Source: Succinatimonas hippei (GTDB lineage Bacteria > Pseudomonadota > Gammaproteobacteria > Enterobacterales > Succinivibrionaceae). From it: a stretch of DNA of 19,034 nt. The stretch covers positions 1-19,034 of the forward strand of contig SFGV01000061.1 of NCBI GenBank assembly GCA_004557545.1, given 5' to 3'. Made by a program: the position numbers and the translations under genes. The notes under the pieces were generated by a model. That model made no database searches and was not told the origin of the DNA. It saw nothing but the letters and a program-made list of their open reading frames with translations. This document shows positions 7,073 through 14,946 of the stretch, piece by piece. Numbering within the stretch: position 1 is the first letter of the stretch; the number at the start of each line of letters is the position of its first letter.

Positions 7073-7579
7073 ATGAAAATTCTCCACTGGATAGATGATT
7101 ATCTTGAAATGGCTATTGGGATCTGCCTGATCCTGACGATTTCAGTAGTACTGAGCATTCAGGTTTTCATGCGCTATGTAGTACATGAGTCTTTGTCGTG
7201 GTCTGAAGAACTCTCGCGTTATATGTTCATCTGGTTAATTTATCTAGGGATCAGTTACGGCGCAAAAGTTATGCGGCACATAAAGATAGATGCCGGACTT
7301 TATATGTTTCCTAAACGAACTCGCCCGTACATAGTAATTTGCGGTGATCTGATTTTCCTGATTTTCAGCATTGTAGTTGTCATCTACTCACTGAAACTTG
7401 TAAATCGGCAGATAAAGCTTGAACAGGTATCCCCTGCGATCGGGATCCCGATGTACCTGGTTTACCTGGCTCCAGCCGTTGGTTTCTTCCTGACTTCCAT
7501 AAGGGAAGTTCAGACCATTATTTACCGCATCAAAAAACTTAAATCACCTTGCGGCACCAATGAGATCGGACAGGAGTAA
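7073..7579 (+). CDS. dctQ: TRAP transporter small permease, DctQ (block 2)
   Basis: A 168-aa four-helix membrane subunit. The DctQ signature is clear: VQVFMRYV-like SIQVFMRYVVHESLSWSEEL, then RYMFIWLIYLGISYGAKVMR and HIKIDAG. It is the first gene of the plus-strand operon and ends 3 nt before dctM. The start ATG has only a distant AGAGG (11 nt), so translation may be modest. Its sequence differs from the block 1 DctQ, so the two systems are not recent duplicates. Confidence 0.93.
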   Translation: MKILHWIDDYLEMAIGICLILTISVVLSIQVFMRYVVHESLSWSEELSRYMFIWLIYLGISYGAKVMRHIKIDAGLYMFPKRTRPYIVICGDLIFLIFSIVVVIYSLKLVNRQIKLEQVSPAIGIPMYLVYLAPAVGFFLTSIREVQTIIYRIKKLKSPCGTNEIGQE

Positions 7580-7582
7580 TCA

Positions 7583-8866
7583 ATGACTGTAACACTGTTA
7601 TTCGCATCCCTTGCGGTTCTGCTTATCTTAAACTGCCCAGTTGGTATAGCACTTGGTGTATCAGCGATGATCACCATTGTCTTCGGCAGTTCCTCGCTAA
7701 CCCTTATCACATTAACTCAACAACTTGTGACATCCTGTGATTCGTTCCCGATCCTTGCGATCCCGATGTTCATACTCGCTGGCGATCTGATGAGCGCCGG
7801 AGGTGTTTCATCAAGGCTGTTAAAAGTCTGCAATGTGTTCTTTGGAAGAATAACAGGAGGACTGGCTATTGTCACAGTGCTTGTTTGCATGTTCTTCGCG
7901 GCGGTCTCTGGCTCTGGTCCTGCCACAGTCGCGGCGATTGGTACCATGGTGATCCCAGAGATGATTAGGCAAGGCTACAGTAAAGGTTTTACGCTTGCCT
8001 TGATCGCTACTGCTGGATCAATAGGCGTCATCATTCCGCCTTCTATTCCTATGGTGATTTTTGGTGTAGCGACTGGAACCTCTGTAACATCTCTTTTTAA
8101 AGCTGGCTTCCTGCCAGGGATTCTGATCGGGGTTTCACTTATCATTTACTGCTATTTTCACGCTAAAGCCGAAAAGGTAAAACCTCAGGGGGAGAGACCC
8201 GATCTTAAGCACGCGCTCGCGGCGATCTGGGAGGCTAAATGGGCTCTTATCAATCCGTTCTTAATTCTGGGAGGAATTTACGCCGGAGTATTTACCCCTA
8301 CCGAGGCCGCTTCTGTTGCTACAGTCTACGCTTTCATATGTGGAGCTTTTTTACACCGTGAGCTCACCTTCAAATCATTCATAACAGCAGTATCAACATC
8401 AGTCTCTACAACAGCGACAACAATGGTGATTCTCGGATGCGCTTCAGCATTCATAAAAATCATAACAGTTCAGCAGGTGCCAGAGCTTATCACTCAGAGC
8501 ATATTGAGCATAACGACCAACGGAGTTTTACTGCTGATCCTGATAAATCTGCTGTTGCTCGTAGTTGGATGTTTCATGGATACAACACCAGCAATACTGG
8601 TGCTTGCCCCGATACTTATACCAGTAGCGCGTTCAATAGGACTTGATCCGGTTCATTTTGGAATCATTATGGTGTGTAACCTTGCCATCGGTTTCTGCAC
8701 ACCTCCGCTGGGAATCAATCTTTTTGTAGCCTCGAGGATCTCCAATGAGCCTATGGAAACAATTCTAAGTGGTATCACAAAGTTTTTGCTGATATCAATT
8801 TTAGACTTGATCCTTATTTCCTTTATACCTGAAATTTCAATGTTCATTCCAAACTTAGGCAAATAG
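7583..8866 (+). CDS. dctM: TRAP transporter large permease, DctM (block 2)
   Basis: A 427-aa multi-helix translocation subunit. Family segments are ILAIPMFILAGDLMSAGGVS, the SGSGPATVAAIGTMVIPEMI region, IGVIIPPSIPMVIFGVATGT, FTPTEAASVATVYAF and a late IGFCTPPLGINLFVASRIS. AGGAG 7 nt before the ATG lies within the end of dctQ, coupling the two. It is followed after 27 nt by the binding-protein gene. Length and ends are normal. Confidence 0.95.
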   Translation: MTVTLLFASLAVLLILNCPVGIALGVSAMITIVFGSSSLTLITLTQQLVTSCDSFPILAIPMFILAGDLMSAGGVSSRLLKVCNVFFGRITGGLAIVTVLVCMFFAAVSGSGPATVAAIGTMVIPEMIRQGYSKGFTLALIATAGSIGVIIPPSIPMVIFGVATGTSVTSLFKAGFLPGILIGVSLIIYCYFHAKAEKVKPQGERPDLKHALAAIWEAKWALINPFLILGGIYAGVFTPTEAASVATVYAFICGAFLHRELTFKSFITAVSTSVSTTATTMVILGCASAFIKIITVQQVPELITQSILSITTNGVLLLILINLLLLVVGCFMDTTPAILVLAPILIPVARSIGLDPVHFGIIMVCNLAIGFCTPPLGINLFVASRISNEPMETILSGITKFLLISILDLILISFIPEISMFIPNLGK

Positions 8867-8893
8867 TTTTAACAACAAACATGAGGTACTACT

Positions 8894-9886
8894 ATGAATA
8901 AGCTAACAAAAAATCTGCTCGCGACTCTTGCTCTAGGCGCTTTCGCTCTGTCTGCTCAAGCTGCCTCCAAGGTTACTCTTGAGTTCGCGAATGTCGCCAA
9001 CCAGTCAGGAAAAGACGCTGGAGCGCTTTTAAAAAAGCTTTGCAATGAGAAATCTGGCGGCAGTCTTGATATACACCTTTACAATGACAATTCTTATGGC
9101 GATGACCGTGTCGCGACCGAATCAGTGATTTTAGGCGAGATCGACATGGTTAATACCCCGCCCTCACCTATCGCTAATATGATGCCAGACCTGTATATAT
9201 ACGATGCGCCATTTTTGTTTGATACCCCTGAGGATGCATTCAAATGGGCTGACAGTAAGACTGGAATGGAACTTAACAACGCAGTAAGTAAAAAAGGTCT
9301 AAAGTTGCTGGGCGTCTGGCAGAATGGTTTTAGAAATTTAACAAACAACAAAGTCGCTGTAAAAGTTCCTGCCGATATTAAAGGCATGAAAGTCCGCACT
9401 ATGGAGAATGAGATCCAGCTTAAGATGTGGAAGACGTGGGGGTCGAACCCGACTCCTATGGCCTTTACCGAGGTTCTGTCCGCTTTGCAGCAAGGAACTA
9501 TAGACGCTCAGGAAAACCCTCTGGCTTTAATAGATTCAAATCACTTTTATGAGGTTCAGAAATACATTTCTCTTACAGGTCATGTCTACAGCCCTCATCT
9601 CGTCATGATAAATCAGGAGAAATTCGACGCTCTTTCCCCTGACCACCAGAAGATCCTCGTAGAGGCGATGAAGGAAGCGACTCAATTTCAGCGGTCAAGA
9701 GCAGTTGAGCTTGACGCCAAGATAGAAAAAAAATTCAGGGACTACGGAAATGTAATTGTCGAAATCACTCCTGATGAGAAAGAGCAATGGAGAAAAGCCG
9801 CTCTGGATGGCGGTGTTTATGAGCTTGTCAAATCTAAGATGCAACACCCAGAATATCTTGACAAAGCTCTAAATCGTCAATACTGA
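8894..9886 (+). CDS. dctP: TRAP periplasmic substrate-binding protein, DctP family (block 2)
   Basis: A 330-aa secreted receptor with a Sec signal peptide ending SAQA, probable cleavage after residue 23. NGFRNLTNNK includes Arg147, and KGMKVRT carries the carboxylate-binding Arg168. PMAFTEVLSALQQGTIDAQE then QENP (206-209) and EVQKYISLTGHVYSP follow. The QENP form is shared with the block 1 receptor and, from memory, with binding proteins for sugar acids such as diketogulonate and glucuronate. It is followed by a GNRA-loop hairpin and then by catabolic genes, an arrangement that would let the receptor mRNA be more abundant than that of the enzymes. Confidence 0.95.
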   Translation: MNKLTKNLLATLALGAFALSAQAASKVTLEFANVANQSGKDAGALLKKLCNEKSGGSLDIHLYNDNSYGDDRVATESVILGEIDMVNTPPSPIANMMPDLYIYDAPFLFDTPEDAFKWADSKTGMELNNAVSKKGLKLLGVWQNGFRNLTNNKVAVKVPADIKGMKVRTMENEIQLKMWKTWGSNPTPMAFTEVLSALQQGTIDAQENPLALIDSNHFYEVQKYISLTGHVYSPHLVMINQEKFDALSPDHQKILVEAMKEATQFQRSRAVELDAKIEKKFRDYGNVIVEITPDEKEQWRKAALDGGVYELVKSKMQHPEYLDKALNRQY

Positions 9887-9893
9887 CATCAAA

Positions 9894-9920
9894 GAGGCGG
9901 GATCGAAAGATCCCGCGCTC
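9894..9920 (+). terminator. GNRA-capped hairpin after block 2 dctP
   Basis: GCGGGATC, the tetraloop GAAA, and GATCCCGC make a perfect 8-bp stem at 9897-9916. GAG (9894-9896) can also pair with CTC (9918-9920) past a bulged G. No U run follows. It starts 8 nt after the dctP stop and ends 34 nt before the oxidoreductase start. It is likely an mRNA-stabilising or partial-termination structure within the operon rather than its end. Confidence 0.6.
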
Positions 9921-9954
9921 AGCTACGATTAAAACCAGCTTCGACGGATAAAAA

Positions 9955-11049
9955 ATGAAAGAGATCAGAGTAGGAATAATCGGTTGCGGAAAAATTGGTG
10001 AATTCCACGCCTCCGCCCTTTTGAATATCAAAGGCTGTCGTCTTGTCGCGGCCTGTAACCATACCGAAGGTAAACTTAAGCGCTTTTGCGACAAATACAA
10101 GCTTACGGGCTACCTTGATCCGGTTGAGATGATTAAAAAGGAGAAGCTTCATGCGGTAACCATCTGCACCCCACACCCGACTCACGCTGAGCTCACCATC
10201 AAATGCGCCAACGCGGGATGCCATGTACTTGTCGAAAAACCTCTTGCCGTCAGTATTGAGGAATGTGACGCGATGATTGAGGCAGGAGAGCGCAACCATG
10301 TTCTGATCGGAACACTGGTGCAGAGACGAAACTACCTGCCCTGTCTGAGGATCCGCAAGGCCATCGATGACGGGAAGATTGGCAGACCTGTCCTGGGCGA
10401 GGTGGTAATGCTCGGATGGAGATCTCCTGAGTACTACAGAAGCGATCCCTGGCGGGGGACGTGGAGAGGAGAAGGTGGCGGTGTGCTCGTATCCCAGGCC
10501 TCGCACCAGATTGACCTTTTAAACTGGTATATGGGTGAGATTGAAGCTGTTTACGGCTGTTACAGGAACTACAACCATCCTGAGATTGAGGTTGAGGACA
10601 GCGCGGTCGCGGTTATCAGATACCGCGGAGGCGGAATGGCTACTCTCCTCGCATCAAACAGCCAGAATCCCGCGCTTTACGGAAGGGTGCATATCTTCGG
10701 GTCAAACGGCGCCTCGGTAGGAGTAAAAACCGATGGCGGACAGATGTTTATCGCGGGTGTCACTAAGATAACCGAGCCTCCGGTGCTGGATCTGTGGACG
10801 GTAAAGGGTGAGGAGAACAGACTGGATGAGTATATAAAAGAGGATTCCGACTTCTTCGCAAAGATTGACCAGATGCTGTACTTCCACGAGCGTCATCTGG
10901 AGAACTTTATAAACTCGATCAAGGGAGAGGAAAAGCTCATCGCGGACGCTCAGTCCGGCAGGGCTACGGTTGAAGTGTGCCAGGCTATTTACTCCATAAC
11001 CAAAACCAATGGCGGAGTGTGGCTTAGCAGTGAACACAAAAGAAGATAA
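9955..11049 (+). CDS. Gfo/Idh/MocA-family NAD(P)-dependent oxidoreductase
   Basis: A 364-aa two-domain dehydrogenase. The Rossmann nucleotide loop GCGKIG is at 10-15, ICTPHPTHAE at 70-79, and the family EKP motif (VEKPLAV) at 94-96. GGGVLVSQASHQIDLLNWYM holds His184 and Asp187 at the expected catalytic positions. WRSPEYYRSDPWRGTW is typical of one branch that acts on carbohydrate-like substrates. It likely oxidises a hydroxyl of the imported sugar, sugar acid or cyclitol. The gene ends 4 nt before the isomerase start, so the two act together. The ribosome site is weak (ACGGA). Which hydroxyl and which cofactor cannot be told; length and motifs are intact. Confidence 0.92.
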   Translation: MKEIRVGIIGCGKIGEFHASALLNIKGCRLVAACNHTEGKLKRFCDKYKLTGYLDPVEMIKKEKLHAVTICTPHPTHAELTIKCANAGCHVLVEKPLAVSIEECDAMIEAGERNHVLIGTLVQRRNYLPCLRIRKAIDDGKIGRPVLGEVVMLGWRSPEYYRSDPWRGTWRGEGGGVLVSQASHQIDLLNWYMGEIEAVYGCYRNYNHPEIEVEDSAVAVIRYRGGGMATLLASNSQNPALYGRVHIFGSNGASVGVKTDGGQMFIAGVTKITEPPVLDLWTVKGEENRLDEYIKEDSDFFAKIDQMLYFHERHLENFINSIKGEEKLIADAQSGRATVEVCQAIYSITKTNGGVWLSSEHKRR

Positions 11050-11053
11050 GACT

Positions 11054-11927
11054 ATGTTTTCACTCTCATATAACGAGGCCTGCACCAAAGATCTTCTGGA
11101 TCTCAGGTCAGATATCATCCTTGCCGATGAAGCGGGATTTGATTTCTGACTGTATCGAGAGTTTTTTAAAGAAAGGCGGCACGCCAGAGGAGATTAGAGA
11201 AATCTTCAGGGGCCGAAGGATCAGACCTCACGCTCTCAACGCTTTATACATATACCCTCAATACCGCGGTCCAAATGACATTAAGGAAAAAGCGGCTGTT
11301 CTTGACACAAAACTCGCGCTGATTGAGAAACTGCACGCCGCCGTGGGCATCGACAAATGTATCGTGGTAGCGCCGCTTATGGAAAACTCCATAACCGCGT
11401 CAGAGTATGAAAGAGAGTATGTAGTACGGGAGTGCGCAAGGATCCTGGATGAACTGTCTTACCTGATGCCCTACCTGACATGGATATTTGAGCCTGTAGG
11501 TCTTCGGCGCAGCCTTGTTAGAGACGTAAGAACAGCAAAAGAGATCTTAACCCTTACCAACAGTAAAAAAGCTGGGCTTGTTCTTGACGCATGCAACCTG
11601 TTTTTGACAAATCTTAAAAGTGACTACGATTTCAGCATGCTGAGGGCTGATGAGATCCGGGCGGTTCATCTTATGAATGGAGTAAACCCAGGCACAGACG
11701 AGATAACAGACCAAAGCTTCAGGCGCATGTGCTCGGACGCCAACTTTGTGGACACACAGGCCTTTTTAAGGGAGCTCCTTAAGACTGGCTATAATGGAAT
11801 GGTGTCATGCGAGGTGTTTTATCCTGAATATGAGAAGCGCTATACGCACAGGCAAATCATAAACATGGCCTACGCTTCACTCGTAAACGAGCTTAAAAAG
11901 TACAAAGACAGATATGGGAATTGCTGA
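11054..11927 (+). pseudogene. Sugar phosphate isomerase/epimerase (xylose-isomerase-like TIM barrel), frameshifted
   Basis: The N-terminus is read from ATG 11054: MFSLSYNEACTKDLLDLRSD then IILADEAGFDF, ending at TGA 11147-11149. This matches the usual start of IolE/IolH-like proteins (K-L-S/C-F-N-E-A-T ... YDYIEIR). The rest is in another frame from DCIESFLKKGG on and is open to 11927. That part includes the presumed metal ligands Glu (WIFEPVG), Asp (LVLDACN), His (AVHLMN) and Glu (CEVFYPE). Joining the frames omits the conserved IEIR strand, which suggests a small deletion (I estimate ~14 nt) rather than one miscalled base. A frame from TTG 11121 exists but lacks a ribosome site and the first barrel strand. 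The site TTC-TGA-C also resembles the prfB +1 frameshift. The gene sits 4 nt after the oxidoreductase and overlaps or abuts the FadR-type gene. Confidence 0.72.
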
Positions 11928-11928
11928 T

Positions 11929-12669
11929 ATGGACGATTTTGTAGATAAAACTATTGCCGAGCAAAACCTTCGAATGTCTTTGAGGGCTTTAAACTCAATG
12001 TCAAAATCAGAGCTTGTCGCACAGGAGATCATAGGCAGGATCCAATCGGGGGATTTCAAGAAGGACACCTGCCTGCCATCTGAAAAAGAACTCTCAGAAG
12101 ATCTCGGAGTTGGCCGCAGCACGGTAAGAGAGGCGGTAAAGCAGCTCGTGGTGCAGAACATCCTTGAGATCCGCCGCGGCAAAGGGACATTCATCTCAAG
12201 TACCCCGGGCATGATAGCCGATCCTTTTGGTCTGCGCTTTCACAGCGACAAGCTGCGCTTAGGCGTAGATCTGTGCGAGATCAGGCTGATGATTGAGCCG
12301 GTACTGGCAAGAAACGCCGCGCTTAACGCTACTTCCGAGCAGGTACAAATGATCCGTAAGGCTCAGAGTGAGGTAGCGGAGGATGTTAAAGAGAACCGCC
12401 ATCATGAGCAATCCGACATAAAATTCCACTCGGCTATAGCCCGGTGCACACAGAACTCCATCCTGCCGCCGCTTATGCGGGTGATCACCTCTGGCATTCC
12501 CTATCTTATAAAAATTACCGATCGCGCTTTAACCGCTCAGGCGGTTGAGACTCATCAGATGGTGCTTGACGCGATAGAGGCTCACGATCCAAAGCGAGCC
12601 TTTGAAGCGATGACACTGCATCTTGAGCAGAACAAAAGCGCTCTTGAGCAAAAGATCTCTGAAAGGTAA
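11929..12669 (+). CDS. FadR/GntR-family transcriptional regulator (FCD domain)
   Basis: A ~246-aa regulator. The winged helix covers roughly residues 25-90 with SELVAQEIIGRIQSGDFK, LPSEKELSEDLGVGRSTVRE, AVKQLVVQNILEIRRGKGTF. The all-helical FCD effector domain follows, starting LCEIRLMIEPVLARNAA. Its usual metal site is visible as Asp and His in DIKFHSAIAR, then His in ETHQMVLDAI and His in TLHLEQN. I chose ATG 11929 because GGGAA lies 8 nt upstream and the codon follows the isomerase stop directly. ATG 11914, which overlaps the isomerase gene, is possible. As the last gene of the block 2 operon it probably senses the imported acid or a product and regulates the operon that encodes it. Confidence 0.9.
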   Translation: MDDFVDKTIAEQNLRMSLRALNSMSKSELVAQEIIGRIQSGDFKKDTCLPSEKELSEDLGVGRSTVREAVKQLVVQNILEIRRGKGTFISSTPGMIADPFGLRFHSDKLRLGVDLCEIRLMIEPVLARNAALNATSEQVQMIRKAQSEVAEDVKENRHHEQSDIKFHSAIARCTQNSILPPLMRVITSGIPYLIKITDRALTAQAVETHQMVLDAIEAHDPKRAFEAMTLHLEQNKSALEQKISER

Positions 12670-12685
12670 CAAAAAATAACCGGAG

Positions 12686-12703
12686 GTAACGCTTACGCGT
12701 TAC
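12686..12703. terminator. Hairpin between convergent FadR- and RpiR-type genes
   Basis: GTAACGC, loop TTAC, GCGTTAC: a perfect 7-bp stem 16 nt past the FadR-type stop and ~53 nt past the RpiR-type stop in the other direction. The following ATCTTCTCTC is pyrimidine-rich rather than a U run. Its place between convergent genes favours a terminator. Confidence 0.5.
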
Positions 12704-12756
12704 ATCTTCTCTCATCTCAACCACCATCGCTGGAACTTTTTCAGTTTGCAAGCAGC

Positions 12757-13638
12757 CTAGTACTTGAGATCCGCCATCGCCTCACGCATACCCTGCAGGT
12801 TTCTCCTGTACTGTTCCTCAAGCAGGATTGAAAGCCTGGTGTAGAGCACGTCTATGATCGCGAGGAAGACCAGCCTTACATTGGTAGCCTCGCCAAAGTG
12901 CGCCATCTCAGGTCCGGTTCCCAGGAGTACTACGTCAGCAAGTTTTGATAAAGGTGATTTGGTGTGAGCGGTAAGCAGTATGACCTTAGCCCCGCGCTTT
13001 TTGGCTATGCTCACCGAGCGTATGAGATCCACAGAGCTGCCTGAGTTTGATACCGTAAAGACCACCGCGTTTTTATCAAGCGCCGCGGCTACCGTGCCCT
13101 GCTGATGGGCGTCGGTTAAAAGCTCGGTGGACATGCCAAAGCGCACGAACCTGATGGCGACATCCCGGCAGATGGTGCCGGAGGTGCCAAAGCCAAAGAC
13201 CAGTAATCTTTTGGTGCGGGCTATAAGCTGGGCGGCCTTCTCAACCGCATTTGGATCTAATATGGTTTCGGTGGATCTGAGTCCGATTACGATATTAGCA
13301 AAAACCTTTTTCATAAGGCTTTCGCAGTCATCACCAGAGTTTACCCTGCCCGTGGCAATAGCGGCGTCGGTTCCGCCCTGGGGTCCGGCGAGCTTCAGCT
13401 TCAGGCTCTGCACTCCGGACAATCCCAGCTTTCTGCAAAAGCGCGAGATTGTGGCCTCGGAAACGCCTGCTTTTGAGGCAAGCTCAGAGATGGTAAGTGT
13501 CATGACCTCAGAGGGCTTTGAGGCTATATAGTTCGCTATCTCAATATCAGAGGCGCTAAAGCGTTTTGAGTTAAGCGAGAAAAGCGGCAATACGGTTGCC
13601 TGAGCTGAAAGTTTCTGAGTTTCGCGCTGTTCTGACAT
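12757..13638 (-). CDS. RpiR/MurR-family transcriptional regulator (HTH plus SIS domain)
   Basis: A ~293-aa regulator. The N-terminal HTH_6 domain includes FSASDIEIANYIASKPSEVM, TLTISELASKAGVSEATISR and FCRKLGLSG. The C-terminal SIS sugar-phosphate-binding domain includes RLLVFGFGTSGTICRDVAIR and the loop FTVSNSGSSVDLIRSV, followed by KRGAKVILLTAH. Such proteins sense phosphosugars. The frame opens at GTG 13647, but AAGG would then touch that codon; ATG 13638 has AAGGTGG 5 nt upstream and is preferred. It lies ~220 nt downstream of the block 3 dehydrogenase, with a terminator-like hairpin between, so it likely has its own promoter while controlling block 3. Confidence 0.92.
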   Translation of the reverse strand: MSEQRETQKLSAQATVLPLFSLNSKRFSASDIEIANYIASKPSEVMTLTISELASKAGVSEATISRFCRKLGLSGVQSLKLKLAGPQGGTDAAIATGRVNSGDDCESLMKKVFANIVIGLRSTETILDPNAVEKAAQLIARTKRLLVFGFGTSGTICRDVAIRFVRFGMSTELLTDAHQQGTVAAALDKNAVVFTVSNSGSSVDLIRSVSIAKKRGAKVILLTAHTKSPLSKLADVVLLGTGPEMAHFGEATNVRLVFLAIIDVLYTRLSILLEEQYRRNLQGMREAMADLKY

Positions 13639-13711
13639 GACATCCACCTTAATATCTGTATGCTTTTTTATTCTAGCCTGAGGAGCGATTTAAGGCCTTT
13701 ATATATCTCAA

Positions 13712-13726
13712 AGCCCCTAAGGGGTT
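13712..13726 (-). terminator. Short terminator-like hairpin behind the D-2-hydroxyacid dehydrogenase
   Basis: Read on the minus strand: AACCCC, TTA, GGGGCT, then TTTGAG. The stem is 5-6 bp, GC-rich, with a short T run, resembling compact phage-type terminators. It lies ~130 nt past the dehydrogenase stop and ~75 nt before the RpiR-type start, separating the two minus-strand units. Confidence 0.5.
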
Positions 13727-13856
13727 ATTAAACGATAAGCTACAACAAAAGCCTGTGATTAATCAGCGTTGACGCTAAAACCAAATCAGTGCTTACCCGC
13801 GCGCCCTGATCTTTAATAACATCTCTCTTAATCCTGAAACTAACAGATAACAGATC

Positions 13857-14783
13857 TCAGCGACTTAAGACATTGTTTGGAAGCTCACCGCGCTCCTCAA
13901 AGGTCCTGAGGTTTTCTATCACCACCTTTGCCATAAGCGCTCTGGTCTCTCTGGTATTGCTCGCGATATGCGGGGTTAACACAGTTCTGTCTGATTTTAT
14001 AAGCGCCTGAGGAACCTCAGGCTCATTCTCATATACGTCAAGAGCCGCTCCGGCGATGCCCCCATTTGTAATGGCGTCACAAAGCGCCTTTTCATCTACA
14101 AGTGAGCCTCTCGCGATATTAACGAGCATTCCCGATGGTCCCAGAGCCCGCAACACCTCGGAGTTGACCATCCTGTGGTTCTGCACCGTAGCCGCGGCGC
14201 AGATAAAGAGGATGTCCGAGTTTTGAGCGAGTGTCTTAATGTCAGGGTAGCGCTGGTATTTGTCATCAGTACAGTAGCGGTCGGTGTAGGCGACCCTCAT
14301 TGAAAAACCTTCAAGACGTCTGGCAAGAGCGTGTCCTATTCTTCCAAGACCTGCTATTCCCGCCCGTTTTCCCGAGAATTTCGTACCGGTCGTGGCTTTC
14401 TGCCCCTTCCCGTAGCGTCCGTCACGCACAAAGCTGTCAGATGAGGGGATCCTGCGGCAAAGCGCTAGCGCCAGCGCCACCCCCAGATCCGCCACATCCT
14501 CGGTAAGCACTCCGGCGGTAACGCAGATCCCAATTCCGCGTTTCCTGCACTCATTAACATCCACTCCGTCATAGCCAACCCCGAAATTGTCGATCATCTT
14601 AAGATCTGGAAGGCGGTCCATAAGCTCCTTGGGAACCCTGCCCTTGCCGCTTGAGAGGATCACCTCAATTCCGCCGCCATCCATTCCTAAGGTATCCGGG
14701 GTCACCAGCTCATAGCGCTCCTTCACATAAGCCTCAACCTCAGGGTTGAGCTTTACCACCGAGAGGATCCTTTTTTTGGACAT
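13857..14783 (-). CDS. D-2-hydroxyacid dehydrogenase (NAD(P)-dependent)
   Basis: A 308-aa cytoplasmic dehydrogenase, typical length for the family. The nucleotide loop GLGRIG is at 145-150, followed by a second-strand end AYTDR; the acidic residue followed by Arg leaves NADH versus NADPH open. The catalytic set is present: Arg225 in NIARGSLVD, Glu in YENEP (251-255), His272 in LTPHIAS. Upstream, IDNFGVGYDGVDV is the family substrate-domain hinge. It interconverts 2-keto and D-2-hydroxy acids, for example hydroxypyruvate, glyoxylate or 2-ketogluconate. As the last gene behind the block 3 TRAP system, it likely processes the imported keto- or hydroxy-acid. AAGGAG 5 nt before the ATG is strong but abuts the hairpin at 14795-14821. 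Confidence 0.93.
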   Translation of the reverse strand: MSKKRILSVVKLNPEVEAYVKERYELVTPDTLGMDGGGIEVILSSGKGRVPKELMDRLPDLKMIDNFGVGYDGVDVNECRKRGIGICVTAGVLTEDVADLGVALALALCRRIPSSDSFVRDGRYGKGQKATTGTKFSGKRAGIAGLGRIGHALARRLEGFSMRVAYTDRYCTDDKYQRYPDIKTLAQNSDILFICAAATVQNHRMVNSEVLRALGPSGMLVNIARGSLVDEKALCDAITNGGIAGAALDVYENEPEVPQALIKSDRTVLTPHIASNTRETRALMAKVVIENLRTFEERGELPNNVLSR

Positions 14784-14794
14784 AAGATCTCCTT

Positions 14795-14821
14795 AAAAAG
14801 GAGGACGCTGTCCTCCTTTTT
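14795..14821 (-). terminator. Strong intrinsic-terminator-type hairpin between block 3 dctP and the dehydrogenase
   Basis: AAAAAGGAGGAC, loop GCT, GTCCTCCTTTTT: perfect 12-bp arms with terminal A/T tracts, so it has terminator form on either strand. In the direction of the operon it lies ~125 nt past the dctP stop and ends exactly where the dehydrogenase ribosome site AAGGAG begins. Partial termination here would give more transporter than enzyme mRNA. Folding could also hinder or insulate ribosome entry. Confidence 0.8.
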
Positions 14822-14946
14822 ATGACTGTTTTTCTAGTTTTTTTTACTAAACGGTTGTTGTTTTGTCCTGCCTTGCGTGTTTCCTTTGCCACTGTAGTCA
14901 AAGACTTAAATGGTTAAGGGGGCAAGGCAAAAGCAGGTATGCGCGC

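Noticed and set aside
9919..10506. 195-codon minus-strand frame opposite the oxidoreductase
   Set aside because: It is antisense to the clear Gfo/Idh/MocA gene, with no motif and no ribosome site.
11145..11150. In-frame TGA in the isomerase as a selenocysteine codon
   Set aside because: Read through in the same frame, the product loses all family resemblance and stops soon afterwards, so simple recoding of TGA does not restore the protein.
14866..14929. Long-range TGCCTTGC / GCAAGGCA pairing between block 3 dctP and the hairpin
   Set aside because: The arms are ~45 nt apart with little additional pairing; I cannot distinguish it from chance.
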